From contig CBCYMK010000002.1 of the NCBI GenBank assembly GCA_965183875.1, positions 124,001 to 188,000 on the forward strand: a stretch of DNA of 64,000 nucleotides, read 5' to 3'. Position numbers and translations under genes: made by a program. The stretch comes from UBA6772 sp965183875. GTDB taxonomy: Bacteria; Bacteroidota; Bacteroidia; Flavobacteriales; UBA7430. The notes below the pieces were generated by a model that saw only the letters and a program-made list of their open reading frames with translations, was not told where the DNA came from and ran no database searches. Below, one piece after another: positions 53,353 through 62,528 of this stretch (positions within the stretch are counted from its first letter, which is position 1; every line of letters starts with the position of its first letter).

Positions 53353-53880
53353 ATGGCAAGTAAGTACTATAACATGGAAAAAGTTAAGCCTGCTGGCTTA
53401 GAACTTAAAGAACGCTTAGTAGGTATCCAACGTGTTACTAAAGTAACCAAAGGTGGTAGAACATTTAGTTTTTCTGCTATTATGGTTGTAGGTGACGAAG
53501 CTGGTGTAGTAGGACACGGAATGGGTAAAGCTCATGAAGTTGTTTCTGCAATTACTAAAGCAACAGAAGATGCAAAGAAAAATCTTTACCGTATTCCTGT
53601 AGTGAATGCAACTATTCCTCACGAACAAAACGGTAAATTTGGTGGATCTCGTATCTTTATGCGTCCTGCATCTCACGGTACAGGAGTTATTGCTGGTGGT
53701 GCAATGCGTGCAGTAATTGAATCTGTAGGTATTCACGATATCTTAGCAAAATCTAAAGGTTCATCGAACCCTCACAACGTAGTTAAAGCAACAATGGATG
53801 CTTTATTACAAATGAGAGATGCTCGTTCAGTAGCAACTCAAAGAGGGATTTCTATGAGCAAAGTCTTTAACGGAAAATAA
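53353..53880 (+). CDS. rpsE: 30S ribosomal protein S5
   Basis: Fidelity protein at the mRNA entrance. 175 residues with the double-stranded-RNA-binding-like N-domain (LKERLVGIQRVTKVTKGGRTFSFSAI), GHGMGKAHEVVSAI, and the C-domain with GGAMRAVIESVGIHDILAKSKGSSNPHNVV. Confidence 0.98.
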   Translation: MASKYYNMEKVKPAGLELKERLVGIQRVTKVTKGGRTFSFSAIMVVGDEAGVVGHGMGKAHEVVSAITKATEDAKKNLYRIPVVNATIPHEQNGKFGGSRIFMRPASHGTGVIAGGAMRAVIESVGIHDILAKSKGSSNPHNVVKATMDALLQMRDARSVATQRGISMSKVFNGK

Positions 53881-53887
53881 GTAAGAG

Positions 53888-54070
53888 ATGGCTAAAATTA
53901 GAATCAAGCAAGTTCGCAGTAAGATCGATAGACCAGAGCGTCAAAAAAGAACTTTGGAAGCATTAGGTCTTAAGAAGATCAATCAAGTAGTAGAGCACGA
54001 AGGTACCCACCAAATTTTGGGTATGGTGAATGCTGTAAAGCACTTGATCGAAGTAGAAGAAGTTAAGTAA
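53888..54070 (+). CDS. rpmD: 50S ribosomal protein L30
   Basis: Small large-subunit protein of 60 residues: IRIKQVRSKIDRPERQKRTLEALGLKKINQ is the family signature. Placed between rpsE and rplO as in most bacteria. Confidence 0.97.
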   Translation: MAKIRIKQVRSKIDRPERQKRTLEALGLKKINQVVEHEGTHQILGMVNAVKHLIEVEEVK

Positions 54071-54092
54071 GAACTATTAAAGGACTCGGAAG

Positions 54093-54542
54093 ATGAATTT
54101 AAGTAATTTGAAACCAGCTGCTGGCTCGGTTAAAACTAAAAAGCGTGTTGCTCGTGGCCAGGGTTCTGGTAAAGGTGGTACTGCTACAAGAGGACATAAC
54201 GGACAAAAGTCTCGTTCTGGTTACTCTAGAAAGATAGGTTTTGAAGGTGGTCAAATGCCTTTACAACGTCGTGTACCTAAATTTGGATTCAAGAATATTA
54301 ACCGTGTAGAATACAAGGGGATTAATCTTGATACAATCCAAGCTTTAGTGGATGCGAAGAAAATCAAAGATGAAGTGAATTTTGATGTGTTAATGGCTAA
54401 CGGTTTAGTGCGCAAAAATATCCTAGTGAAAATTATGGGTAGAGGAGCGTTAACTGCTAAATTGAACTTTACCTCTCATAAATTTACAGCTACAGCAGTA
54501 GCAGCTATTGAAGCTGCTGGTGGTACAGCTACAACCCTTTAA
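54093..54542 (+). CDS. rplO: 50S ribosomal protein L15
   Basis: Late assembly protein. 149 residues. MNLSNLKPAAGSVKTKKRVARGQGSGKGGTATRGHNGQKSRSG is the Gly/Arg/Lys-rich N-terminus in outline, followed by FEGGQMPLQRRVPKFGF. secY follows after 15 bases. Confidence 0.98.
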   Translation: MNLSNLKPAAGSVKTKKRVARGQGSGKGGTATRGHNGQKSRSGYSRKIGFEGGQMPLQRRVPKFGFKNINRVEYKGINLDTIQALVDAKKIKDEVNFDVLMANGLVRKNILVKIMGRGALTAKLNFTSHKFTATAVAAIEAAGGTATTL

Positions 54543-54557
54543 TAAGCCCCCATACTT

Positions 54558-55865
54558 ATGAAGAATTTGATCGATACATTAAAAAATATTTGGAAGATTG
54601 AAGAACTAAGAAATAGAATCCTAACTACGTTAGGGTTCTTACTTATTTACCGTTTAGGTTCATTCGTAGCTCTTCCAGGTATAGATCCTCAACAATTAGG
54701 CGCTTTACAAAATCAAACGTCTGATGGTTTATTAGGATTGTTGAATATGTTTACAGGTGGTGCATTCTCTCAAGCTTCAATTATGGCTTTAGGAATCATG
54801 CCTTACATTTCGGCTTCTATTGTTATTCAGTTAGCTACTATGGCTGTACCTTATTTGCAGAAATTGCAAAAAGATGGCGAAAGTGGAAGAACGAAAATCA
54901 GTCAGATTACGCGTTACCTAACTGTTTTGATCACTTGCTTCCAAGCACCGGGTTATATCGCGAATCTAAAAGCTACTTTACCAGCTGAAGCTTTCTTGTT
55001 ATCAAGTAGCTCATTTTGGTTCTCTAGTATTATTATTCTAGTAACCGGTACTATGTTCGCAATGTGGTTGGGTGAAAAAATTACTGATAGCGGTATTGGT
55101 AACGGTATCTCTCTATTAATTATGGTAGGTATTATTGCAAGTCTTCCACAAGCATTCTTGTTTGAGGTTGGTAGAGCTAAGCCACTTATCATTTTGGTAG
55201 AGTTAGTTATCATGTTAATTGTAATACTTGCTTCTGTATTATTGGTTCAAGGTGTACGTCGTATTCCTATCCAATATGCTAAGCGTGGTGCAACAGCACA
55301 AGTTGCTGCAGCTCGACAGTATTTACCCTTAAAAGTAAATGCTTCTGGTGTAATGCCAATTATTTTTGCACAAGCAATCATGTTTATCCCTATAACCTTC
55401 GCCGGTTTGTCGGATTCTGAAGGCGTACAAAATTTTGTTGCTACTTTCTCTGATTTCTCAGGATTTTGGTATAATTTTGTGTTCGCAATTTTAATCATCG
55501 TATTCACCTACTTGTATACAGCTATTACAGTTAATACAAACCAGATGGCAGATGACTTGAAACGCAATGGTGGATTTGTTCCAGGTGTTAAACCAGGAAA
55601 AGATACAGCAGGTTTCTTAGATTCAGTGATGTCTAGAATTGTATTGCCAGGTTCGGTATTTTTAGCTTTACTAGCTATTTTACCTGCTTTTGCAATGAAC
55701 GCTGGTGTAAACCAATCGTTCGCTCAGTTCTTTGGAGGTACTTCTTTATTAATTATGGTTGGAGTTGTCTTAGACACCTTACAACAAATTGAAGGGTATC
55801 TTTTAAACCGTCATTACGATGGTTTAATGCAGTCAGGTAGATTGACTGGTAGATCAGGAATGTAA
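54558..55865 (+). CDS. secY: Preprotein translocase subunit SecY
   Basis: Channel of the Sec translocon in the inner membrane, needed before the T9SS cargo genes at 2272-6010 can leave the cytoplasm. 435 residues with ten hydrophobic helices starting near residue 20. Family marks: RLGSFVALPGIDP, GLLNMFTGGAFSQASIMALGIMPYISASI (plug and helix 2), QYAKRGATAQVAAARQYLPLKVN, and the basic cytoplasmic loop before the last helices with NRHYDGLMQSG at the end. Confidence 0.98.
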   Translation: MKNLIDTLKNIWKIEELRNRILTTLGFLLIYRLGSFVALPGIDPQQLGALQNQTSDGLLGLLNMFTGGAFSQASIMALGIMPYISASIVIQLATMAVPYLQKLQKDGESGRTKISQITRYLTVLITCFQAPGYIANLKATLPAEAFLLSSSSFWFSSIIILVTGTMFAMWLGEKITDSGIGNGISLLIMVGIIASLPQAFLFEVGRAKPLIILVELVIMLIVILASVLLVQGVRRIPIQYAKRGATAQVAAARQYLPLKVNASGVMPIIFAQAIMFIPITFAGLSDSEGVQNFVATFSDFSGFWYNFVFAILIIVFTYLYTAITVNTNQMADDLKRNGGFVPGVKPGKDTAGFLDSVMSRIVLPGSVFLALLAILPAFAMNAGVNQSFAQFFGGTSLLIMVGVVLDTLQQIEGYLLNRHYDGLMQSGRLTGRSGM

Positions 55866-55880
55866 TAATTCTAGTCTAGC

Positions 55881-56660
55881 ATGATTTACTACAAGACAGA
55901 AGAAGAGATTGAGTTAATAAGAGAAAGTTCTTTACTTGTTGCTAAAACGCACGCTGAAGTTGCAAAACTTATCCAACCTGGAGTAAGCACTCTAGAATTA
56001 GATAAGATTGCGGAGGAGTTCATCAGAGATAATGGTGGTATTCCAGGCTTTAAAGGGTATAGTGGTTTTCCAAATACTTTATGTGTTTCACCTAACGAAC
56101 AGGTGGTTCATGGAATACCAAATAACCAGCCTTTAGAATCGGGAACGATTTTATCCTTAGACTGTGGTGTTAAGAAAAATGGTTTCTTTGGCGATTCGGC
56201 TTTTACTTATGAAGTGGGAGAAGTAGCTAAAGATGTGCAAGATTTACTTAGAGTTACTCGAGAGTCACTCTACAAAGGAATCGAAGCTGCAGTAGCTGGT
56301 AATCGCATAGGCGATATCGGACATGCCGTTCAATTACACGCCGAAAGGAATGGATATACAGTAGTTAGAGAGTTAGTTGGCCACGGTGTAGGTGAGAACT
56401 TACACGAAAGCCCTGAGGTTCCTAATTATGGTAAAAGAGGTAGAGGCGTTAAATTACAAGAGGGATTGGTAATCGCTATAGAACCTATGGTAAACATGGG
56501 AGTTAAAGAGATTGTACAATTAGATGACGGTTGGACTATAAATACAGCCGATATGAAACCCTCAGCACACTTCGAACATACGATAGTAGTTCGGAAAGGT
56601 AAAGCAGAGATATTGTCGTCATTCGACTTTATCGACGAAGTATTAAAAAACAAAAATTAG
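55881..56660 (+). CDS. map: Methionine aminopeptidase, type I
   Basis: Removes the initiator Met from new proteins. 259 residues. The metal ligands are in place: LDCGVKKNGFFGDSAFTY (two Asp), GHGVGENLHESPEVPNYG (His), and AIEPMVNMG (Glu) with a last Glu in FEHTIVV. It lies 15 bases after secY and 3 before infA. Confidence 0.97.
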   Translation: MIYYKTEEEIELIRESSLLVAKTHAEVAKLIQPGVSTLELDKIAEEFIRDNGGIPGFKGYSGFPNTLCVSPNEQVVHGIPNNQPLESGTILSLDCGVKKNGFFGDSAFTYEVGEVAKDVQDLLRVTRESLYKGIEAAVAGNRIGDIGHAVQLHAERNGYTVVRELVGHGVGENLHESPEVPNYGKRGRGVKLQEGLVIAIEPMVNMGVKEIVQLDDGWTINTADMKPSAHFEHTIVVRKGKAEILSSFDFIDEVLKNKN

Positions 56661-56663
56661 TGT

Positions 56664-56879
56664 ATGGCTAAACAGGCATCTATAGAGCAAGACGGAGTGA
56701 TCATCGAATCACTTTCAAATGCAATGTTCCGAGTTGAACTTGAAAATGGACACATTTTAACAGCTCATATCTCAGGAAAGATGCGTATGCACTATATCAA
56801 ATTGTTACCAGGTGATAAAGTTAAACTAGCTATGTCTCCGTACGATTTGACGAAAGGAAGAATTACTTACAGATACTAA
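56664..56879 (+). CDS. infA: Translation initiation factor IF-1
   Basis: A-site-binding OB-fold factor. 71 residues, AKQASIEQDGVIIESLSNAMFRVELENGH and GDKVKLAMSPYDLTKGRITYRY, both typical. Adjacent to rpmJ. Confidence 0.98.
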   Translation: MAKQASIEQDGVIIESLSNAMFRVELENGHILTAHISGKMRMHYIKLLPGDKVKLAMSPYDLTKGRITYRY

Positions 56880-56891
56880 ATAAAGTCAAAG

Positions 56892-57008
56892 ATGAAAGTA
56901 AGAGCATCAATCAAAAAAAGAAGTGCTGACTGCCAAATAGTGCGCAGAAAAGGACGTCTTTACGTAATTAACAAAAAGAACCCTAAGTTCAAACAAAGAC
57001 AAGGCTAG
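56892..57008 (+). CDS. rpmJ: 50S ribosomal protein L36, zinc-free form
   Basis: A 38-residue protein found by reading between infA and rpsM. It begins MKVRASIKKRS, and ends NPKFKQRQG. The four zinc ligands of classical L36 are reduced to one Cys (residue 14), so it is the C-minus type, common in Bacteroidota. 12 bases after infA and 22 before rpsM. Confidence 0.96.
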   Translation: MKVRASIKKRSADCQIVRRKGRLYVINKKNPKFKQRQG

Positions 57009-57030
57009 TCCTTGATCTAAAAAACATTCT

Positions 57031-57405
57031 ATGGCAAGAATTGCAGGGGTAGATTTACCTACAAACAAAAGAGGAGTTATCGGTTTAACCTACATTTTCG
57101 GTGTAGGTAGAACACGATCAGAGGAAATCCTTACTAAAGCCGGTGTTGATCTCAGCACTAAGGTTAAGGATTGGAATGACGACGAATTGAATCAAATTCG
57201 TACGATCATGTCAGACTACACTATCGAAGGTGAGTTGAGATCTGAAGTTCAATTAAACATCAAGCGATTGATGGATGTTGGATGTAACAGAGGGCAACGT
57301 CACCGTGCTGGGTTACCGTTAAGAGGTCAAAGGACCAAAAACAACTCACGTACTAGAAAGGGTAGAAGAAAAACTGTTGCTAACAAGAAGAAAGCAACTA
57401 AATAG
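57031..57405 (+). CDS. rpsM: 30S ribosomal protein S13
   Basis: Head protein touching the P-site tRNA and bridge B1. 124 residues: RIAGVDLPTNKRGVIGLTYIFGVGRTRSEEIL, and RHRAGLPLRGQRTKNNSRTRKG near the end. Confidence 0.98.
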   Translation: MARIAGVDLPTNKRGVIGLTYIFGVGRTRSEEILTKAGVDLSTKVKDWNDDELNQIRTIMSDYTIEGELRSEVQLNIKRLMDVGCNRGQRHRAGLPLRGQRTKNNSRTRKGRRKTVANKKKATK

Positions 57406-57414
57406 TAGGTAGCT

Positions 57415-57795
57415 ATGGCTAAGACAAACAAAAAGAGAAACGTAAAGGTAGAGGCTGTAGGACAGGCTCATATCCATTCGTCTTTCAACAACATCATCAT
57501 CTCTCTTACCAATAATGCGGGCCAAGTAATTTCATGGTCTTCTGCTGGTAAGCAAGGATTTAAGGGTTCTAAAAAGAACACTCCTTATGCTGCTCAAACA
57601 GCTGCTGAAGATTGCGCAAAAGTTGCTCATGAAGCAGGTTTGAGAAAAGTAAAAGTTTATGTGAAGGGACCAGGTAATGGTCGTGAATCTGCTATCCGTA
57701 CGTTGCATAACAACGGAATTCAGGTATCTGAAATAGTAGACGTTACTCCACAACCGCACAACGGTTGTAGACCTCCAAAACGTAGAAGAGTTTAA
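57415..57795 (+). CDS. rpsK: 30S ribosomal protein S11
   Basis: Platform protein near the Shine-Dalgarno helix. 126 residues: AHIHSSFNNIIISLTNNAGQVISWSSAG and the C-terminal DVTPQPHNGCRPPKRRRV. In Bacteroidota the anti-SD end of 16S rRNA is held by S21/S18/S6, fitting the SD-poor leaders here. Confidence 0.98.
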   Translation: MAKTNKKRNVKVEAVGQAHIHSSFNNIIISLTNNAGQVISWSSAGKQGFKGSKKNTPYAAQTAAEDCAKVAHEAGLRKVKVYVKGPGNGRESAIRTLHNNGIQVSEIVDVTPQPHNGCRPPKRRRV

Positions 57796-57812
57796 TCCTT
57801 AACATCTAAGAA

Positions 57813-58418
57813 ATGGCAAGATATACAGGTCCTAAAACCAAAATTGCTCGTAGATTCGGTGAAGCAATCTTCGGTGCTGACAAATCGTTAGAGAAAAAGA
57901 ACTACGGTCCAGGTCAACACGGAAATTCACGTAGAAGATCTAAGCAATCGGAGTATTCAGTACAATTACTGGAGAAACAAAAAGCAAAATATACGTACGG
58001 AATTCTTGAAAAGCAGTTCCGTAACCTATACAAAAAAGCATCTTCTAAAACAGGTGTTACCGGTGAAATCCTTTTACAATTATGTGAAAGAAGATTAGAC
58101 AACACTGTTTACAGAATGGGAATTTCTCCTACTCGTAGTGGTGCTCGTCAATTGGTTTCTCACCGTCACATTACTGTAAATGGTGGTATTGTAAACATCG
58201 CTTCTTACTCAATGCGTCCAGGTGATGTTATTGAAGTACGTGAGAAGTCTAAAGCTCTTGAAGCAATTACTGATTCAGTAAAATCTTCTTCAAGTGTTTA
58301 CGAATGGTTAGAATTTAACCCAGATACATTAAAAGGTACTTTTGTTGCAGTTCCAGAACGTACGCAAATCCCTGAGAATATCAAGGAACAGCTGATCGTA
58401 GAATTGTACTCTAAGTAA
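57813..58418 (+). CDS. rpsD: 30S ribosomal protein S4
   Basis: Primary 16S binder. 201 residues: RYTGPKTKIARRFGEAIFG at the start and the S4 RNA-binding domain with RRLDNTVYRMGISPTRSGARQLVSHRHITVNG. The Cys motif of zinc-type S4 is absent. Confidence 0.98.
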   Translation: MARYTGPKTKIARRFGEAIFGADKSLEKKNYGPGQHGNSRRRSKQSEYSVQLLEKQKAKYTYGILEKQFRNLYKKASSKTGVTGEILLQLCERRLDNTVYRMGISPTRSGARQLVSHRHITVNGGIVNIASYSMRPGDVIEVREKSKALEAITDSVKSSSSVYEWLEFNPDTLKGTFVAVPERTQIPENIKEQLIVELYSK

Positions 58419-58445
58419 TAATTAAAGCATTTAAAGATTCATCAC

Positions 58446-59438
58446 ATGGCAATATTAAATTTCCAGAAGCCCGATAGAGTATTCATGGTAAACTCTGACG
58501 ACAATCAAGGTCAGTTTGAGTTCCGTCCTTTAGAACCTGGTTATGGTTTGACAGTTGGTAACGCTCTACGAAGAGTATTACTTTCTTCTCTAGAAGGATT
58601 TGCCATTTCTTCGGTACGTATAGATGGTGTAGACCATGAGTTTTCTACTATCGACGGTGTTGTTGAAGATGTTACAGAAATCATCTTAAACTTAAAACAA
58701 GTACGTTTTAAGAAGCAAGTTGAAGATGCAGATAATGAGACTGTTCAAATCTCTGTATCAGGTCAAGATCAATTAAAAGCCGGTGATTTAGGAAAGTTTA
58801 TTTCTGGATTCCAAATTTTAAATCCTGATTTAGTAATCTGTAATATGGATTCTAAAGTGAAGATTGATATGGTACTTTCCATTATCAAAGGACGCGGATT
58901 TGTTACTGCTGAAGAGCACAATATAGAAGAAGCACCTCTAGGGACTATCGCAACAGATTCTATCTTTACACCTATTAAGAATGTAAAGTTTGACGTTGAG
59001 AACTTCCGTGTAGAACAAAAGACTGACTACGAAAAGTTGATCTTTGATGTTATCACTGACGGTTCTATCGATCCTAAAGATGCTTTAACAGAAGCTGCCA
59101 AAATCTTAATTCACCACTTCATGTTATTCTCTGACGAGCGTATTACGTTAGAGGATGAAGAAACATCTTCTGAAAATCAGTACGATGAAGAGTCTCTAAA
59201 AATGAGACAATTACTTCAATCGAAATTGACAGAAATGGATCTTTCAGTAAGAGCATTAAACTGCTTAAAAGCTGCTGAAGTTGATACATTAGGTGATTTG
59301 GTAACATTTAACAAAAGTGACTTGATGAAGTTTAGAAACTTCGGTAAAAAGTCACTTACTGAATTAGACGAATTAGTTGCTGTGAAGGGTCTTAACTTCG
59401 GTATGGACACTGCTAAGTACAAATTAGACAAGGAATAG
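58446..59438 (+). CDS. rpoA: DNA-directed RNA polymerase subunit alpha
   Basis: Assembly platform of RNA polymerase. 330 residues: N-terminal domain with EPGYGLTVGNALRRVLLSSLEG and the dimer surface, a linker rich in Glu/Ser near 235-250, and the C-terminal UP-element-binding domain DLSVRALNCLKAAEVDTLGDL to KFRNFGKKSLTEL. rplQ follows after 4 bases. Confidence 0.98.
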   Translation: MAILNFQKPDRVFMVNSDDNQGQFEFRPLEPGYGLTVGNALRRVLLSSLEGFAISSVRIDGVDHEFSTIDGVVEDVTEIILNLKQVRFKKQVEDADNETVQISVSGQDQLKAGDLGKFISGFQILNPDLVICNMDSKVKIDMVLSIIKGRGFVTAEEHNIEEAPLGTIATDSIFTPIKNVKFDVENFRVEQKTDYEKLIFDVITDGSIDPKDALTEAAKILIHHFMLFSDERITLEDEETSSENQYDEESLKMRQLLQSKLTEMDLSVRALNCLKAAEVDTLGDLVTFNKSDLMKFRNFGKKSLTELDELVAVKGLNFGMDTAKYKLDKE

Positions 59439-59442
59439 GGTC

Positions 59443-59964
59443 ATGAGACACGGAAAAAAATTCAATCACTTAGGAAGAAAAGCTGCCCACCGTAAAGCGA
59501 TGTTGGCAAATATGGCTTGTTCATTGGTTGAGCACAAAAGAATAAATACTACTGTAGCGAAAGCAAAAGCATTGAAAAAATATGTGGAGCCTTTAATTAC
59601 GAAAGCAAAAACGGATACTACACACTCTCGTAGAGTAGTATTTAGTTATGTGAAGCAAAAAGAAACAATCAAAGAATTGTTCGGTGCTGTAGCAGCTAAA
59701 GTAGCAGATCGTCCAGGTGGATACACTCGTATCATTAAAACTGGTAATCGTTTAGGTGATAATGCTGAGATGTGTATGATTGAGTTGGTTGATTTCAACG
59801 AAGTTTACACTAACGGTAAAGAAGCTAAAAAGACAAAAACACGTAGACGTAAGAAAACTACTGCTACAGTAGAAGAAACGCCTGCAGTTGAGGAAGCAGA
59901 AGTAGTAGAGGAAACTCCAGCTACGGAAGAACAAGAGTCGAATGATGCAAATAAAGATGCATAA
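59443..59964 (+). CDS. rplQ: 50S ribosomal protein L17
   Basis: Large-subunit protein near the tunnel exit. 173 residues; the first 115 form the conserved domain (MRHGKKFNHLGRKAAHRKAMLANMA). After KKTKTRRRKK comes a 40-residue acidic Glu/Ala/Val-rich tail, a phylum-typical extension. It ends the ribosomal supercluster; a terminator follows. Confidence 0.97.
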   Translation: MRHGKKFNHLGRKAAHRKAMLANMACSLVEHKRINTTVAKAKALKKYVEPLITKAKTDTTHSRRVVFSYVKQKETIKELFGAVAAKVADRPGGYTRIIKTGNRLGDNAEMCMIELVDFNEVYTNGKEAKKTKTRRRKKTTATVEETPAVEEAEVVEETPATEEQESNDANKDA

Positions 59965-59997
59965 TAGACCTTTGTTTACTATTCTCTAAATAGAAAT

Positions 59998-60030
59998 AAA
60001 AGGATAGGGCTTCGGCTTTATCCTTTTTTT
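59998..60030 (+). terminator. UUCG-tetraloop terminator after rplQ
   Basis: AAAAGGATA and TATCCTTTT close an inner GGGC-TTCG-GCTT stem with a cUUCGg tetraloop, then more T. It separates the ribosomal cluster from carA. Confidence 0.9.
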
Positions 60031-60048
60031 ATGATTTTTTGATTTTTC

Positions 60049-61158
60049 ATGAAATACCAAACTAAACAACAAGCCGTATTACTTTTAGAAGATGGTACCA
60101 TCTTTTATGGCCACGCTGCAGGACTTAAAGGAACTGCTACAGGAGAAGTATGTTTTAATACGGGAATGACAGGTTACCAAGAGATCTTTACTGATCCTTC
60201 GTATACCGGACAAATGATGCTTACTACCAATGCACATATTGGTAATTATGGTGTACATAAAGATGAAGTTGAATCTGAAGGTGTTAAAATTACCGGTTTA
60301 ATCTGTAAAGATTTTAACGATAATAACTCTCGCCCTGATTCTAGTATGTCTTTACAAGACTACTTTGAAAAAGAAGGTCTGGTAGCTATTTGCGATGTAG
60401 ATACTCGTGCTTTGGTACGTTATGTACGCGATAAGGGAGCTATGAATGCAATCATTTCTTCTGACAACCTAAACATCGACTCTTTAAAAGAATTGTTAGC
60501 TAAGGTTCCTAGTATGGACGGTTTAGAATTATCTTCTACTGTTTCTACTAAAGAAACTTATACTTTTGGTGATGAAAATTCTGCTTATAAAGTGGCCGTT
60601 TTAGACTTAGGAGTAAAGAAAAATATTCTGCGTTGCTTAGCAGAAAGAGGTTGTTTCTTGAAGGTTTTCCCTATGCATACTTCTATGGATGATATGTTGG
60701 CATGGAACCCAGATGGTTTCTTCTTGTCTAATGGACCTGGAGACCCTAGTGCAATGCCAAAAGTAATTGCTGAAGTTGCCAAAATATTAAATGCTGGCTT
60801 ACCTATTTTTGGGATCTGTTTAGGACACCAAATGATTGGTTTATCTTCTGGACTTAGTACCTATAAAATGCACAATGGTCACAGAGGAATAAACCACCCC
60901 GTTTTAAATATTGAAACAGGAAAAGGTGAAGTTACTTCTCAAAACCATGGTTTTGCAATTAGTATGGACAGCTTAGTAGGGAAAGAGAATATTATTCTTA
61001 CCCACAAAAACCTAAACGATAATACCGTGGAAGGTATACGCTTGAAAGACCGTTCGTGTTTTTCTGTGCAATACCACCCAGAGTCTTCTCCGGGACCACA
61101 CGATTCTCGTTACCTATTCGATCAGTTTATAAATAATATCAAAGCACATAAAAACTAG
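60049..61158 (+). CDS. carA: Carbamoyl-phosphate synthase small subunit
   Basis: Glutamine amidotransferase subunit that supplies ammonia to CarB for arginine and pyrimidine synthesis. 369 residues: N-terminal domain with CFNTGMTGYQEIFTDPSYTGQ, and a class I glutaminase domain with nucleophile Cys in GICLGHQMIGL and the His/Glu pair in QYHPESSPGPHDS. carB is not adjacent; eno follows after 7 bases. No separate promoter was recognised, so part of its expression may come from read-through. Confidence 0.97.
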   Translation: MKYQTKQQAVLLLEDGTIFYGHAAGLKGTATGEVCFNTGMTGYQEIFTDPSYTGQMMLTTNAHIGNYGVHKDEVESEGVKITGLICKDFNDNNSRPDSSMSLQDYFEKEGLVAICDVDTRALVRYVRDKGAMNAIISSDNLNIDSLKELLAKVPSMDGLELSSTVSTKETYTFGDENSAYKVAVLDLGVKKNILRCLAERGCFLKVFPMHTSMDDMLAWNPDGFFLSNGPGDPSAMPKVIAEVAKILNAGLPIFGICLGHQMIGLSSGLSTYKMHNGHRGINHPVLNIETGKGEVTSQNHGFAISMDSLVGKENIILTHKNLNDNTVEGIRLKDRSCFSVQYHPESSPGPHDSRYLFDQFINNIKAHKN

Positions 61159-61165
61159 TTTTAGA

Positions 61166-62455
61166 ATGACTTTAATTTCTGATATCCATGCGCGTCAAAT
61201 CCTAGACTCTAGAGGTAACCCAACTGTAGAAGTTGATATAGTTACGGAATCTGGTGCTTTTGGCCGTGCTGCTGTTCCTTCTGGAGCATCAACAGGTAAA
61301 TACGAAGCTGTTGAACTTAGAGATGGCGACAAGTCTATCTATATGGGTAAAAGCGTTCATAAAGCAATCGATAATGTAAACGGTGCTCTTTACGATTCTT
61401 TAGTAGGTATGCCTATTGAAGATCAAGCAGGAATAGACCAGTTAATGATTGACCTTGATGGAACTCCAAATAAGGCGGTTTTAGGGGCCAATTCTATGTT
61501 AGCTATCTCTTTAGCTGCTGCTAAAGCTGCAGCTGCTTCTACGGGTCAAATGCTCTACAATTATATTGGAGGTGTTAATGCACGTACACTACCTATTCCG
61601 ATGATGAATATCTTAAACGGTGGGTCGCATGCAGATAATGCAATCGACTTTCAAGAGTTTATGGTTATGCCTGTAGGAGCAGAGACATTCTCTGAATCTT
61701 TGAGAATGGGAACTGAAATTTTCCACCATTTAAAATCAGTATTACAATCGAAAGGATTGGCTACTAACGTAGGTGATGAAGGTGGATTTGCACCCAATTT
61801 GCGTTCGAATGTTGAGGCTATGGAAATGGTTTTAATGGCGATTGAAAATGCAGGCTACCGTCCGGGAGAAGATGTGTACGTTTCTATGGATGCTGCAGCT
61901 TCAGAATTTTACAATGCTGAAGAAGGTGTATACCACTTCCACCAATCTACAGGAGAGAAATTAACTTCTTCGGAGATGGTTGATTACTGGGCAGACTGGT
62001 GTAAGAAATACCCTATTCTTTCTATTGAAGATGGTTTAGACGAAGACGATTGGTCTGGTTGGAAAAACATGACTGAGCGTTTAGGCGATAAAATTCAATT
62101 GGTAGGGGATGACTTGTTTGTAACAAATGTAGACCGCCTTTCAAGAGGAATAAACCAAGGTATTGCCAATTCACTTTTGGTTAAAGTAAATCAAATTGGT
62201 ACCTTAACAGAAACTATTAACGCCGTACAAATGGCGCAAATAAATTCTTATACTTCTGTGATGAGCCACCGTTCAGGAGAAACAGAAGACAATACAATTG
62301 CAGATTTAGCTGTAGCATTAAACACTGGACAGATCAAAACAGGATCTGCTTCGCGTTCTGATCGTATGGCAAAATACAACCAACTTCTACGTATAGAAGA
62401 AGCTTTAGGTGATACTGCAATTTTCCCTGGTAAGGATTTTAAATTCTTAAAGTAG
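61166..62455 (+). CDS. eno: Enolase
   Basis: Interconverts 2-phosphoglycerate and PEP. 429 residues: ILDSRGNPTVEVDI, GAFGRAAVPSGASTGKYEAVELRDGD, NVGDEGGFAPN, the metal-binding SIEDGLDEDDW and VGDDLFVTN, and SHRSGETED. Catalytic Glu and Lys segments are in place. Seven bases after carA. Confidence 0.98.
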   Translation: MTLISDIHARQILDSRGNPTVEVDIVTESGAFGRAAVPSGASTGKYEAVELRDGDKSIYMGKSVHKAIDNVNGALYDSLVGMPIEDQAGIDQLMIDLDGTPNKAVLGANSMLAISLAAAKAAAASTGQMLYNYIGGVNARTLPIPMMNILNGGSHADNAIDFQEFMVMPVGAETFSESLRMGTEIFHHLKSVLQSKGLATNVGDEGGFAPNLRSNVEAMEMVLMAIENAGYRPGEDVYVSMDAAASEFYNAEEGVYHFHQSTGEKLTSSEMVDYWADWCKKYPILSIEDGLDEDDWSGWKNMTERLGDKIQLVGDDLFVTNVDRLSRGINQGIANSLLVKVNQIGTLTETINAVQMAQINSYTSVMSHRSGETEDNTIADLAVALNTGQIKTGSASRSDRMAKYNQLLRIEEALGDTAIFPGKDFKFLK

Positions 62456-62483
62456 CAAATACAAAGCTTTGGCTTTGAATTTG
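62456..62483 (+). terminator. Hairpin after eno
   Basis: CAAAT-A-CAAAGC and GCTTTG-A-ATTTG pair with one A-A mismatch around a TTTG loop, starting at the base after the eno stop. There is no long U tail, so termination may be partial. Confidence 0.5.
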
Positions 62484-62528
62484 TATAGGGAACGAACGGA
62501 ATAATTAACGATCAATTAAAAGGAATAG

